A stretch of DNA of 24,994 nt from an uncultured Dorea sp. (GTDB lineage: Bacteria; Bacillota; Clostridia; Lachnospirales; Lachnospiraceae), in the NCBI GenBank assembly GCA_900543415.1, contig UQRE01000034.1:1-24994 (forward strand). Reading direction: 5' to 3'. Below the pieces are notes generated by a model. It was not told the origin of the DNA. It saw only the letters and a program-made list of their open reading frames with translations, and ran no database searches. This document shows positions 7,589-14,409 of this stretch, piece after piece. Position 1 is the stretch's first letter; each line of letters begins with the position of its first letter. The position numbers were made by a program, and so were the translations under genes.

Positions 7589-8836
7589 TTATTCAGCTTT
7601 AGCTTCTTTTTTATTTGCGTAATATTCCGGGTGTAATCTTCTATCTCTTAATTCAGCCGCTGCTGTGAAGAGAACGTCTGTAGAGGAGTTCAGACCTGTC
7701 TCGCAGGAATCCTGAATAACTCCGATAATGAAGCCTACACCTACAACCTGCATTGCGATTTCAGATGGAATTCCGAATAATCCGCAGGCCATTGGAATAA
7801 GGAGAAGTGAACCGCCGGCAACACCGGAAGCACCGGCTGCACTAAGCGCTGCAAGTACACAGAGTACAAGGGCTGTTCCAAAGTCTACATCGATTCCAAC
7901 AGTATAAGCTGCGGACAATGCCATAACGGAGATTGTAATAGCAGCTCCGGCCATGTTGATGGTTGCACCAAGTGGAATAGAAATAGAATACTGTTCTTCA
8001 TCCAAACCAAGTTCTTCACAAAGTTCCATGTTAACTGGGATGTTAGCAGCAGAACTACGTGTAAAGAATGCAGTAATGAAACTCTTTGCCAGACACTTGA
8101 ACACAAGTGGGTATGGGTTTTTTCTGATACACAGGAACACGATGATTGGATTCATGATAAATGCTACAAATGCCATACTTCCGACTAACACAAGAATCAG
8201 TCTTCCGTAAGATAACAAAGCTTCTAATCCGGAAGTAGAGATAACATTGAAGATTAATCCCATGATACCAAATGGAGCAAAGCTGATGACCCATTTTACA
8301 CCGGTAGAGATTGCGTCAGAGAAATCATCCAGCATTTTCTTTGTTGAAGCGGAAGCGCCCTTTAATGCGATACCGAAAATACAAGCCCATGCAAGGATAC
8401 CGATATAGTTAGCATTTACAATAGAACCTACAGGGTTAGATACAACGTTTAACAGCAGATTCTTTAAGACCTCACCCACACCGCTTGGAGGAGCCATGTC
8501 TCCGCCGGCTGCTTCTGCAAGTGTAAGAGTAACTGGGAACAGCTTACATGCGATAACAGATACCAGCGCTGAAAATAGGTTGCCGAGCATGTACAGCATA
8601 ACAATGAAGCCCATGTTTGTCTTCTGGCCTTCGCCCATGTGAGCAAGTGCGCTCATAACAAGGAAGAACACCAGAAGTGGGGCAATTGCCTTTAAGGCGC
8701 CGACAAACAGATCGCCTAAAATGATGATCACAGTTGCCTTAGGAATTGCAAGACCCAGGATGATACCAATGATCAGTCCGCATAAAATTCTAAGAACCAG
8801 ACTGATACTGTTCCATTTTTCAAAAACTTTTTTCAT
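7589..8836 (-). CDS. sstT: Serine/threonine:Na+ symporter SstT
   Basis: A 415-residue inner-membrane transporter of the dicarboxylate/amino acid:cation symporter (DAACS) family. The N-terminus WNSISLVLRILCGLIIGIIL and the family signatures FFTRSSAANIPVNMELCEELGL (serine-rich re-entrant loop) and ATINMAGAAITI (NMxG-type substrate/Na+ motif) match SstT. About eight hydrophobic segments alternate with these loops. Start choice: ATG at 8836 fits family N-termini but lacks a clear ribosome binding site; an in-frame GTG at 8872 follows AGAGAGG by only 2 nt and would add 12 residues. Divergent from tdh-kbl, it probably supplies the threonine those enzymes consume. It has its own promoter and a roughly 150-nt leader containing a strong inverted repeat. 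Confidence 0.92.
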   Translation of the reverse strand: MKKVFEKWNSISLVLRILCGLIIGIILGLAIPKATVIIILGDLFVGALKAIAPLLVFFLVMSALAHMGEGQKTNMGFIVMLYMLGNLFSALVSVIACKLFPVTLTLAEAAGGDMAPPSGVGEVLKNLLLNVVSNPVGSIVNANYIGILAWACIFGIALKGASASTKKMLDDFSDAISTGVKWVISFAPFGIMGLIFNVISTSGLEALLSYGRLILVLVGSMAFVAFIMNPIIVFLCIRKNPYPLVFKCLAKSFITAFFTRSSAANIPVNMELCEELGLDEEQYSISIPLGATINMAGAAITISVMALSAAYTVGIDVDFGTALVLCVLAALSAAGASGVAGGSLLLIPMACGLFGIPSEIAMQVVGVGFIIGVIQDSCETGLNSSTDVLFTAAAELRDRRLHPEYYANKKEAKAE

Positions 8837-8919
8837 GTTGATTTTGCAGATATATTGCCGAAATATATCCACTACCTCTCTTTCTCTATAGATTTGTCCC
8901 CCGATTGTGATAATGCAGA

Positions 8920-8977
8920 TGATACGTTTAAGAGCCGGAAGAGGAACTATCCGAACACTTTCCGCACAAACGTATCA
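8920..8977 (-). promoter_or_regulatory. Structured leader or operator of sstT
   Basis: TGATACGTTT (8920-8929) and AAACGTATCA (8968-8977) form a perfect 10-bp inverted repeat around 38 nt that contain a second, weaker CGGAA/TTCCG pairing. In the sstT direction it begins about 9 nt after the predicted transcription start, so it would fold at the 5' end of the mRNA. It matches no riboswitch class I know. A DNA operator is an alternative. Confidence 0.5.
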
Positions 8978-8992
8978 ACAAGTAACAACCTA

Positions 8993-9021
8993 ATTATAAA
9001 TAAAAATAATAAATTTGTCTA
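8993..9021 (-). promoter_or_regulatory. Predicted sigma-A promoter for sstT
   Basis: On the minus strand TAGACA (9016-9021) and a perfect TATAAT (8993-8998) are 17 nt apart. Transcription should start near 8986, leaving a leader of about 150 nt. The stretch 9022-9104, between this and the tdh promoter, is AT-rich and holds one inverted repeat, TTGTC-N6-GACAA (9071-9086); I see no gene in it. Confidence 0.7.
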
Positions 9022-9070
9022 CAAAAATATGTAAAAAGTGCTATAAAAATGATTTTGGAATGTGAAAAAA

Positions 9071-9086
9071 TTGTCAAAATCGACAA
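9071..9086. promoter_or_regulatory. Candidate operator between sstT and tdh promoters
   Basis: TTGTC-AAAATC-GACAA is a perfect 5-bp inverted repeat with a 6-nt spacer. It is 19 nt upstream of the tdh -35 and 50 nt upstream of the sstT -35, so a regulator bound here could serve both threonine genes. In AT-rich DNA it could be chance. Confidence 0.3.
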
Positions 9087-9104
9087 AAAACATAATAAAA
9101 AAAG

Positions 9105-9133
9105 TTGTACATGCTATAAATGAGTGTTATAAT
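9105..9133 (+). promoter_or_regulatory. Predicted extended -10 promoter for tdh-kbl
   Basis: TTGTAC (9105-9110), a 17-nt spacer, TG at 9125-9126 and perfect TATAAT (9128-9133) make a strong sigma-A promoter with an extended -10. A leader hairpin, ATCGTCT-GGGG-AGACGAT (9150-9167), forms close to the expected 5' end and leaves the GGGAGG (9174-9179) exposed. It has no U tract and may protect the mRNA 5' end. Confidence 0.75.
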
Positions 9134-9188
9134 TATATCGATAAAATAAATCGTCTGGGGAGACGATAGAAACGGGAGGTCTAATAAA

Positions 9189-10250
9189 GTGAGTGAAAGA
9201 AACGATGGATTGATGTGGGCACTTGTAAAAGAAAAACCTGAGGAAGGTTTGTGGATGAAGAGAGTTCCGATTCCTGAATTGGGATCGAATGATGTCAAGA
9301 TTAAGATTCACAAGACAGCCATCTGCGGAACAGATGTACACATTTACCAGTGGAATGATTGGGCGCAGCACACAATCCCGATCGGACTTACGGCAGGACA
9401 TGAGTATGTTGGTGAAATTGTAGAGGTTGGGCCTGGTGTAGAAGGTTTTAAGATTGGCGATCTTGTATCCGGCGAAGGTCATATTACTTGTGGAAAATGT
9501 AGAAACTGTTTGGAAGGGCATAAGGAAAATTGTAAAGATGCCAAAGGTGTTGGTGTTAATAGAAACGGTGCGTTTGCAGAGTATCTTGTAATCCCATCTT
9601 CAAACGTATGGCCATGTAATCCGAATATTCCGGAAGAGATGTACGCAATTTTCGATCCATTCGGAAATGCAACACATACGGCGCTTTCTTACGATATGCT
9701 TGGCGAAGACGTGTTGGTGGCGGGAGCAGGACCGATTGGAATTATGGCTGCAGCGATTGCGAAATTCTCAGGAGCAAGACATGTTGTAATTACAGATTTT
9801 AATCAGTATCGTCTGGATCTTGCTATGAAACTTGGTGCAACAAGAGCGGTAAATCTGGGAAAAGAGAATCTGAAGGACGTAATGAAAGAAATCGGAATGA
9901 CAGAAGGCTTTGATGTAGGTCTTGAAATGTCAGGTTCACAGGCAGGTCTTCATGATATGATCCATAACATGAAGCATGGTGGAAATATTGCACTTCTTGG
10001 ACTTCAGAGAACAGATGCCAAAGTAGATCTTGAAACAGTGATCTTTAATGGATTAAATCTCCGCGGTATTTATGGAAGAAAGGTGTGGGATACATGGTAT
10101 AAAATGTCTACCATGCTTCAGGCAGGACTGGATATTTCTCCAATTATCACTCATCATTTTGACATTAAGGATTACGAAAAGGGATTTGAAGCAATGATTT
10201 CCGGAGAATCTGGAAAAGTAATTCTTGATTGGGCACATGTGAATGACTAA
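9189..10250 (+). CDS. tdh: L-threonine 3-dehydrogenase
   Basis: A 353-residue zinc-dependent, NAD-linked medium-chain dehydrogenase that oxidises L-threonine to 2-amino-3-ketobutyrate. Catalytic zinc ligands are expected at C46 (ICGTDVHIY) and H71/E72 (AGHEYVGEI). The structural zinc site is C101, C104, C107 and C115 (CGKCRNCLEGHKENC). The Rossmann fingerprint is AGAGPIGIMAA near 178-188. CGTDVHIYQWN and the following NDWAQ are characteristic of Tdh rather than sorbitol or alcohol dehydrogenases. The start is GTG, supported by GGGAGGT (9174-9180, 8-nt spacing). Kbl, the next enzyme, follows 80 nt later in the same direction. The unstable product is normally handed directly to Kbl. Confidence 0.95.
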   Translation: MSERNDGLMWALVKEKPEEGLWMKRVPIPELGSNDVKIKIHKTAICGTDVHIYQWNDWAQHTIPIGLTAGHEYVGEIVEVGPGVEGFKIGDLVSGEGHITCGKCRNCLEGHKENCKDAKGVGVNRNGAFAEYLVIPSSNVWPCNPNIPEEMYAIFDPFGNATHTALSYDMLGEDVLVAGAGPIGIMAAAIAKFSGARHVVITDFNQYRLDLAMKLGATRAVNLGKENLKDVMKEIGMTEGFDVGLEMSGSQAGLHDMIHNMKHGGNIALLGLQRTDAKVDLETVIFNGLNLRGIYGRKVWDTWYKMSTMLQAGLDISPIITHHFDIKDYEKGFEAMISGESGKVILDWAHVND

Positions 10251-10276
10251 AAATGAATGTTGTAAGTAAGTGGTGA

Positions 10277-10297
10277 CGGCGGTTATGATAACCGCCG
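10277..10297 (+). other. Intercistronic hairpin between tdh and kbl
   Basis: CGGCGGTTA-TGA-TAACCGCCG is a perfect 9-bp GC-rich stem with a 3-nt loop and no following T run. It lies between the tdh stop and the kbl ribosome binding site. It probably stabilises the tdh mRNA 3' end or tunes kbl translation rather than ending transcription. Confidence 0.6.
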
Positions 10298-10330
10298 AGC
10301 ATCATAATAAGGAAAGGACGAATAAGAACA

Positions 10331-11524
10331 ATGGCACGTAAAAATGATATTTTAGATATTTATACCAAAGAAGTAGAGGGCATCAAAGAGGCTGGTTTGT
10401 TTAAAGGTGAAGCCCCATTTGTATCACCGCAGGGAGCGCGGGTTAAAATGGAGGATGGAAGAGAACTTTTATGTATGTGTGCAAATAACTACCTTGGACT
10501 TGGCGACAACCCTCGTCTGATTGAAGCTGCTAAGAGAACCTATGATGAGAAAGGATATGGTGTTGCATCTGTTCGTTTCATTTGCGGAACACAGGATATT
10601 CATAAGAGATTAGAGAAAAAGATTTCTGATTTCCTCGGAACCGATGACACGATTCTCTACTCTTCCTGTTTCGATGCAAATGGAGGATTGTTTGAGACCA
10701 TTCTCACAGCAGAAGATGCTGTAATTAGTGATGAGTTGAACCATGCTTCTATTATTGATGGAGTACGTCTCTGTAAAGCAAAACGTTTCCGCTATAAAAA
10801 TAACGATATGGAAGATCTGGAAGCAAAATTAAAAGAAGCCGACGAAGCTGGGGCAAGAATTAAGTTGATCGCAACAGACGGTGTATTTTCCATGGATGGT
10901 ATTATCTGTAACCTTCAGGGCGTATGTGATCTGGCTGATAAATATAATGCGCTTGTTATGGTGGACGACAGCCATGCAGTCGGATTCGTAGGAAAGACTG
11001 GACGTGGAACACCGGAATACTGTGGAGTACAGGGACGTGTAGATATTATTACCGGAACACTTGGAAAAGCACTTGGCGGAGCATCCGGCGGATATACTTC
11101 CGGACGTAAAGAGATTATTGATCTTCTTCGTCAGAGAAGCCGTCCGTATCTGTTCTCTAACTCTTTAGCACCGGCAATCGCAGGAGCAAGTATCGAATTA
11201 TTTGATATGCTGGATGAAAGCACAGAACTTCGTGACCATCTGGAAGAAGTAACAGCATACTACCGTAAAGAACTGGTAGATAATGGCTTTGATATCATTC
11301 CGGGAACACATCCTTGCGTACCAGTTATGCTCTATGATGAGAAGACCGCAGCAGAATTTGCTAAACGTATGATGGAAAAAGGCGTATATGTAGTAGCATT
11401 CTCCTACCCAGTAGTTCCAAAGGGAAAAGCAAGAATCCGTACGCAGGTGTGCGCAAGCCATACAAAAGAAGATATTGATTTCATCGTTAAATGCTTCAAA
11501 GAAGTAAGAGAAGAAATGAAATAG
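10331..11524 (+). CDS. kbl: Glycine C-acetyltransferase (2-amino-3-ketobutyrate CoA ligase)
   Basis: A 397-residue PLP enzyme of the alpha-oxoamine synthase family that cleaves 2-amino-3-ketobutyrate with CoA to glycine and acetyl-CoA. The PLP lysine is K246 in GTLGKALGGASGGY. The cofactor-binding D212 and H215 lie in VDDSHAVGFVG, and the glycine-rich substrate loop GVASVRFICGTQDIHKRLE is present. This last motif is typical of Kbl; related enzymes (BioF, HemA, Spt) differ here. Length is normal. AGGAAAGGA ends at 10318, 12 nt before the ATG. With Tdh it forms the two-step threonine degradation route, and its product is the substrate of the nearby glyS enzyme. The stop codon is directly followed by the left end of the RAYT element. 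Confidence 0.96.
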   Translation: MARKNDILDIYTKEVEGIKEAGLFKGEAPFVSPQGARVKMEDGRELLCMCANNYLGLGDNPRLIEAAKRTYDEKGYGVASVRFICGTQDIHKRLEKKISDFLGTDDTILYSSCFDANGGLFETILTAEDAVISDELNHASIIDGVRLCKAKRFRYKNNDMEDLEAKLKEADEAGARIKLIATDGVFSMDGIICNLQGVCDLADKYNALVMVDDSHAVGFVGKTGRGTPEYCGVQGRVDIITGTLGKALGGASGGYTSGRKEIIDLLRQRSRPYLFSNSLAPAIAGASIELFDMLDESTELRDHLEEVTAYYRKELVDNGFDIIPGTHPCVPVMLYDEKTAAEFAKRMMEKGVYVVAFSYPVVPKGKARIRTQVCASHTKEDIDFIVKCFKEVREEMK

Positions 11525-11645
11525 TAATTTGGGACGTAGCATTTTTGCAAAAGGCTACGTCCCAAGTTAACAATTGCTATGTTCCAAAATGAAAAATGGG
11601 GTGTCCTAAATTGACTTTTGACCTGTACTTAATTAGGAAGGGGAC
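11525..11645 (+). repeat. Left composite end: hairpin plus 22-nt units
   Basis: The hairpin 11525-11569 has the core arm GGGACGTAGCATTTT, loop TGC, one A.G mismatch and one U.G wobble. Units at 22-nt steps are CGTCCCAAGTTA (11558), TGTTCCAAAATG (11580), TGTCCTAAATTG (11602) and TGTACTTAATTA (11624). The last matches the consensus at 9 of 12 positions. A second pairing, CTATGTTCC (11578-11586) with GGGACATAG (11641-11649), could fold the transposase leader. The likely transposase -35 (TTGACT/TTGACC) lies within this end. Confidence 0.8.
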
Positions 11646-11655
11646 ATAGTTACCG

Positions 11656-12417
11656 ATGAAAAGACGGCAGGAAAGCAGTACAGGAATGTATCACGTTATG
11701 GTTAAAGGCATTAATAAGGAAAGAACTTTTAACCAGCAGCGTGAAAAAAGTTATTTTATTAAAATTATTCTAAAACACCTTGAGATCTTTAAGGTGGAAA
11801 TCTATAGTTATTGTATTATGTCTAATCATGCTCATTTTATTATCCGATCAGAAATTCAGATTTTATCAAGATTCATGGCAGCTGTTTTATCAGAATATGC
11901 GTTATATTATAATTTTAAACATCAGCGAAATGGTCATGTGTTTCAAAATCGATTCGCCAGCGAATGTATTGAAAATGAAAAATATTTCTGGATGTGTTTA
12001 AGATATATTCACTTAAATCCTGTGAAAGCGGGTATGGTCAACGATTTGTCCAAATATAAATATAGCAGTGTCAATGAATACAGGTCGAATACGGCAATTG
12101 TTATTCATGAAAAAGCGCTACTTATGTATAAAAAGACATTTCCTGATGCTAAAAGTTTCGAAGAATTTCATAAAGAAAGAGAAACAAAAGTCTTTTTAGA
12201 TATAGCTGAAGAAATGCTGACGCAGCGAATTGAACTTGCGATTGATTATGCTAAAAGCCTGCAAACAAAGCACAACTTGTCAGTGTTATCGCAAGTATTT
12301 GAAGAAAAAGATATAAGGTTGGCTTATATTTACAAAATAAAAGACGAAATGCAAATATCACTAAAAAAAGCAAAAGAATTGTGCACGAAAGTACAGGAAA
12401 AAGTTATAAATATGTAA
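11656..12417 (+). CDS. REP-associated tyrosine transposase-like protein (Y1_Tnp, HUH)
   Basis: A 253-residue single-strand-DNA transposase of the IS200/RAYT superfamily. The N-terminal GMYHVMVKGINKERTF matches the RAYT opening motif. The HUH metal motif is HAH (residues 58-60, in SNHAHFII). The helix RYIHLNPVKAG (116-126) contains a candidate nucleophile, Y117. A C-terminal region (about 175-253), longer than in IS200, is Lys/Glu-rich and helical and may bind the flanking repeats. Such enzymes nick and rejoin DNA at hairpins. AGGAAGGGG (11635-11643) precedes the ATG. The gene lies between inverted composite ends and related copies lie elsewhere in the window, as expected of a REP/RAYT system. 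Whether it is domesticated or mobile is not decided by this sequence. Confidence 0.85.
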   Translation: MKRRQESSTGMYHVMVKGINKERTFNQQREKSYFIKIILKHLEIFKVEIYSYCIMSNHAHFIIRSEIQILSRFMAAVLSEYALYYNFKHQRNGHVFQNRFASECIENEKYFWMCLRYIHLNPVKAGMVNDLSKYKYSSVNEYRSNTAIVIHEKALLMYKKTFPDAKSFEEFHKERETKVFLDIAEEMLTQRIELAIDYAKSLQTKHNLSVLSQVFEEKDIRLAYIYKIKDEMQISLKKAKELCTKVQEKVINM

Positions 12418-12424
12418 TGTATAT

Positions 12425-12525
12425 AGAAGGAAAATCAAAAAGGACACCACATTTTTCATTTTGGAACAGGGGGAAATATCATTTGGGACGTAGCATTTTG
12501 CAAAAATGCTACGTCCCAAATGATA
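12425..12525 (-). repeat. Right composite end: 23-bp hairpin plus 22-nt units
   Basis: The hairpin 12477-12525 is a perfect 23-bp stem with loop GCA (12500-12502). It extends the core by eight pairs, TATCATTT/AAATGATA. Reading the minus strand, units start at 12490 (CGTCCCAAATGA), 12468 (TGTTCCAAAATG) and 12446 (TGTCCTTTTTGA), each 22 nt apart. It is inverted relative to the left end and stops 18 nt before the hrcA -35 box. Confidence 0.85.
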
Positions 12526-12543
12526 AAATTTATATAAACCCTG

Positions 12544-12572
12544 TTGACAAACGAAAATCGTAGTGATAAATT
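12544..12572 (+). promoter_or_regulatory. Heat-shock operon promoter
   Basis: A perfect -35 TTGACA (12544-12549) is followed after 17 nt by TAAATT (12567-12572) as the likely -10, which matches the consensus at only 4 of 6 positions; TTATAT at 12571 is a poorly spaced alternative. Its position just before CIRCE fits the sigma-A promoter of hrcA operons. Confidence 0.65.
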
Positions 12573-12586
12573 ATATTCGAAAGATA

Positions 12587-12613
12587 TTAGCACTCGAATT
12601 TAAAGAGTGCTAA
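12587..12613 (+). promoter_or_regulatory. CIRCE operator
   Basis: TTAGCACTC (12587-12595), a 9-nt spacer and GAGTGCTAA (12605-12613) match the CIRCE consensus exactly. HrcA binds this element to repress the operon until heat shock; HrcA activity depends on GroE in characterised Firmicutes. It ends 26 nt before the hrcA start. Confidence 0.97.
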
Positions 12614-12639
12614 TAAAGAAATCGAAGGGAGGAATGCAG

Positions 12640-13683
12640 ATGGTGACGGAGCATGGATTAAGTGACAGAAAACTGAAAATTCTGTACGCGATCATTCGGA
12701 CGTATCTGGAAACTGGCGAGCCGGTTGGATCTCGGACAATTTCTAAGTATACGGACTTGAATCTGAGTTCTGCAACGATTCGTAATGAGATGGCGGATTT
12801 AGAAGAACTTGGCTATATTATGCAGCCACATACATCGGCAGGACGGATTCCTTCGGATAAGGGTTATCGCCTTTATGTAGATATATTAATGGAAGAAAAG
12901 GAGCAGGAACTAAACGATAAGCAGGAGCAGATGCTTGAGAAGGCTGACAAAATGGAACAGCTTCTAAAGCAAGCGGCGAAAGTATTGGCGAGCAGTACCA
13001 ACTATGCGACGATGGTATCCACTCCTATGAACAATGGTAATAAGATCAAGTTTATTCAGTTATCCATGGTGGACGAAGAGCAGATCATTGCAGTGATCGT
13101 TCTCAGCGGAAATGTGATTAAGAACAAGATCATTAATTTGGAGGAACCTCTCAGCAATGAAAATTTGTTAAAGCTGAATATGCTGCTTAACACAACGCTC
13201 AACGGAATGTCGATCGAAGAGATTAATCTTGGATTGATCGCCAGACTAAAAGAGCAGGCAGGCATCCACAGTATGGTAGTAGGAAATGTGCTGGATGCAG
13301 TTGCGGATGCGATACAGATTGACGAAGACATGCAGATCTATACAAGCGGCGCAACGAACATTTTCAAGTATCCGGAACTTTCAGATAAAGAAAGTGCACA
13401 GGATATTATCAGTGCCTTTGAAGAGAAACAGCAGCTTACAGAGCTTGTGACGCAGACGCTTGCACAGGAAGAGAATACAGGAATTCAAGTATATATCGGA
13501 GATGAGACGCCGGTTCAGACGATGAAAGATTGCAGTGTAGTGACTGCGACGTATGAATTGGGAGACGGCATGAAGGGAACCATAGGAATTATCGGTCCGA
13601 AGCGTATGGATTATGAACATGTGCTGAAATCAATGAAGCGTCTTCAAAATGAACTGGATCAGATGTTTCATCAAGAAAAATAA
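12640..13683 (+). CDS. hrcA: Heat-inducible transcription repressor HrcA
   Basis: A 347-residue repressor of class I heat-shock genes. The N-terminal winged helix (residues 1-80) includes LSDRKLKILYAIIRTYLETGEPVGSR and SSATIRNEMADLEELGYI, and ends with HTSAGRIPSDKGYRLYVD, all diagnostic of HrcA. A GAF-like dimerisation/inserted region follows. The ATG at 12640 has GGGAGG (12627-12632) 7 nt upstream; an ATG at 12634 is too close and the GTG at 12607 lies inside CIRCE. It binds the CIRCE upstream and so autoregulates its operon. The grpE start is 17 nt beyond its stop codon. Confidence 0.97.
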   Translation: MVTEHGLSDRKLKILYAIIRTYLETGEPVGSRTISKYTDLNLSSATIRNEMADLEELGYIMQPHTSAGRIPSDKGYRLYVDILMEEKEQELNDKQEQMLEKADKMEQLLKQAAKVLASSTNYATMVSTPMNNGNKIKFIQLSMVDEEQIIAVIVLSGNVIKNKIINLEEPLSNENLLKLNMLLNTTLNGMSIEEINLGLIARLKEQAGIHSMVVGNVLDAVADAIQIDEDMQIYTSGATNIFKYPELSDKESAQDIISAFEEKQQLTELVTQTLAQEENTGIQVYIGDETPVQTMKDCSVVTATYELGDGMKGTIGIIGPKRMDYEHVLKSMKRLQNELDQMFHQEK

Positions 13684-13700
13684 GAAAGGTGGGAGAACCG

Positions 13701-14360
13701 TTGGAAAATAAACAGGACAAAAGTCAGGAAGAAATGGTAAAAGAAGCGGTGGAAGAAGCGAAGAAAAACGCGCAGGAAACAGAAGAGGCTGAAGCCGAGA
13801 CGGAAGAAAAGGCGGAGGAAGAGACAGAAGAAAAAGAAGCAGAAGAAACCGAAGCCAAGACAGAAGAAAGCGAAGAAGATAAGAAGTCAGAGAAGAAATT
13901 ATTTGGCAAGAAAAATAAAAAAGATAAAAAAGACGAGAAAATTGAGGAACTGACTGACAGACTCACTCGTCAAATGGCAGAGTTTGATAACTTCCGCAAA
14001 CGTACAGACAAGGAGAAATCCCAGATGTACGAAGTTGGAGCGAAAGATATCATAGAAAAGATTCTTCCGGTTGTAGACAATTTCGAAAGAGGATTGGATG
14101 CAGTGAAGGAAGAAGACAAAGAAGATCCATTCGTCCAAGGAATGGAGAAAGTGTATAAACACTTAATGACAACTTTGGAAGAAATCGAGGTGAAACCTAT
14201 CGAGGCGGTAGGAAAGGAATTTGACCCGAATTTCCACAACGCAGTGATGCATGTGGATGATGAGAACTTTGGTGAAAATATTGTAGCCGAAGAGTTCCAA
14301 AAAGGGTATACATACCGTGACTCCATTGTGAGACACAGTATGGTAAAAGTAGCTAACTAA
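13701..14360 (+). CDS. grpE: Nucleotide exchange factor GrpE
   Basis: A 219-residue cytoplasmic cochaperone that releases ADP from DnaK. The conserved core starts near DRLTRQMAEFDNFRKRTDKEKSQMYE (a long coiled coil) and ends in the beta domain with VVAEEFQKGYTYRDSIVRHSMVKV-type sequence. The first 70 or so residues are extremely acidic (runs of EETEEKEAEETE) and probably disordered; this tail is longer than in E. coli GrpE. The start is uncertain: TTG at 13701 is best spaced after AGGTGGGAG, while GTG at 13689 would add four residues and begin within that site. It lies in the operon between hrcA and dnaK. Confidence 0.95.
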   Translation: MENKQDKSQEEMVKEAVEEAKKNAQETEEAEAETEEKAEEETEEKEAEETEAKTEESEEDKKSEKKLFGKKNKKDKKDEKIEELTDRLTRQMAEFDNFRKRTDKEKSQMYEVGAKDIIEKILPVVDNFERGLDAVKEEDKEDPFVQGMEKVYKHLMTTLEEIEVKPIEAVGKEFDPNFHNAVMHVDDENFGENIVAEEFQKGYTYRDSIVRHSMVKVAN

Positions 14361-14409
14361 CCAAAAGCACTTTATATAATATTCAATAGAATTTTAGGAG
14401 GAATTTATC

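Larger units (their letters stand above)
11525..12525 (+). mobile_element. RAYT-type (Y1/HUH) transposon-like element
   Basis: A 1.0-kb unit containing one transposase gene between two inverted composite ends. The left end (11525-11645) is a hairpin followed by units starting at 11558, 11580, 11602 and, more degenerate, 11624. The right end (12525-12425, minus strand) is a hairpin followed by units starting at 12490, 12468 and 12446. All steps are exactly 22 nt. No target duplication was evident, as expected for Y1 transposases. The element lies between the kbl stop codon and the hrcA promoter. The transposase frame is intact, so it may be active or only recently silent. Confidence 0.75.

Noticed and set aside
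4102..12525. The four similar palindromes as a dispersed CRISPR-like repeat array
   Set aside because: They are kilobases apart, have no regular spacers and no cas genes, and two of them bound a Y1 transposase gene.
12381..12563. A 60-codon ORF across the right end of the RAYT element
   Set aside because: It reads through the hairpin and repeat units, has no family pattern, and the same hairpin produces similar peptide text upstream of era.
13724..13966. A minus-strand serine-rich ORF opposite grpE
   Set aside because: It is the mirror of the Glu-rich GrpE tail; low-complexity Glu codons give Ser/Phe on the other strand.
14352..14380. A separate promoter for dnaK
   Set aside because: TATAAT is present at 14375-14380 but no -35-like box is found at proper spacing; the AT-rich gap explains the match.
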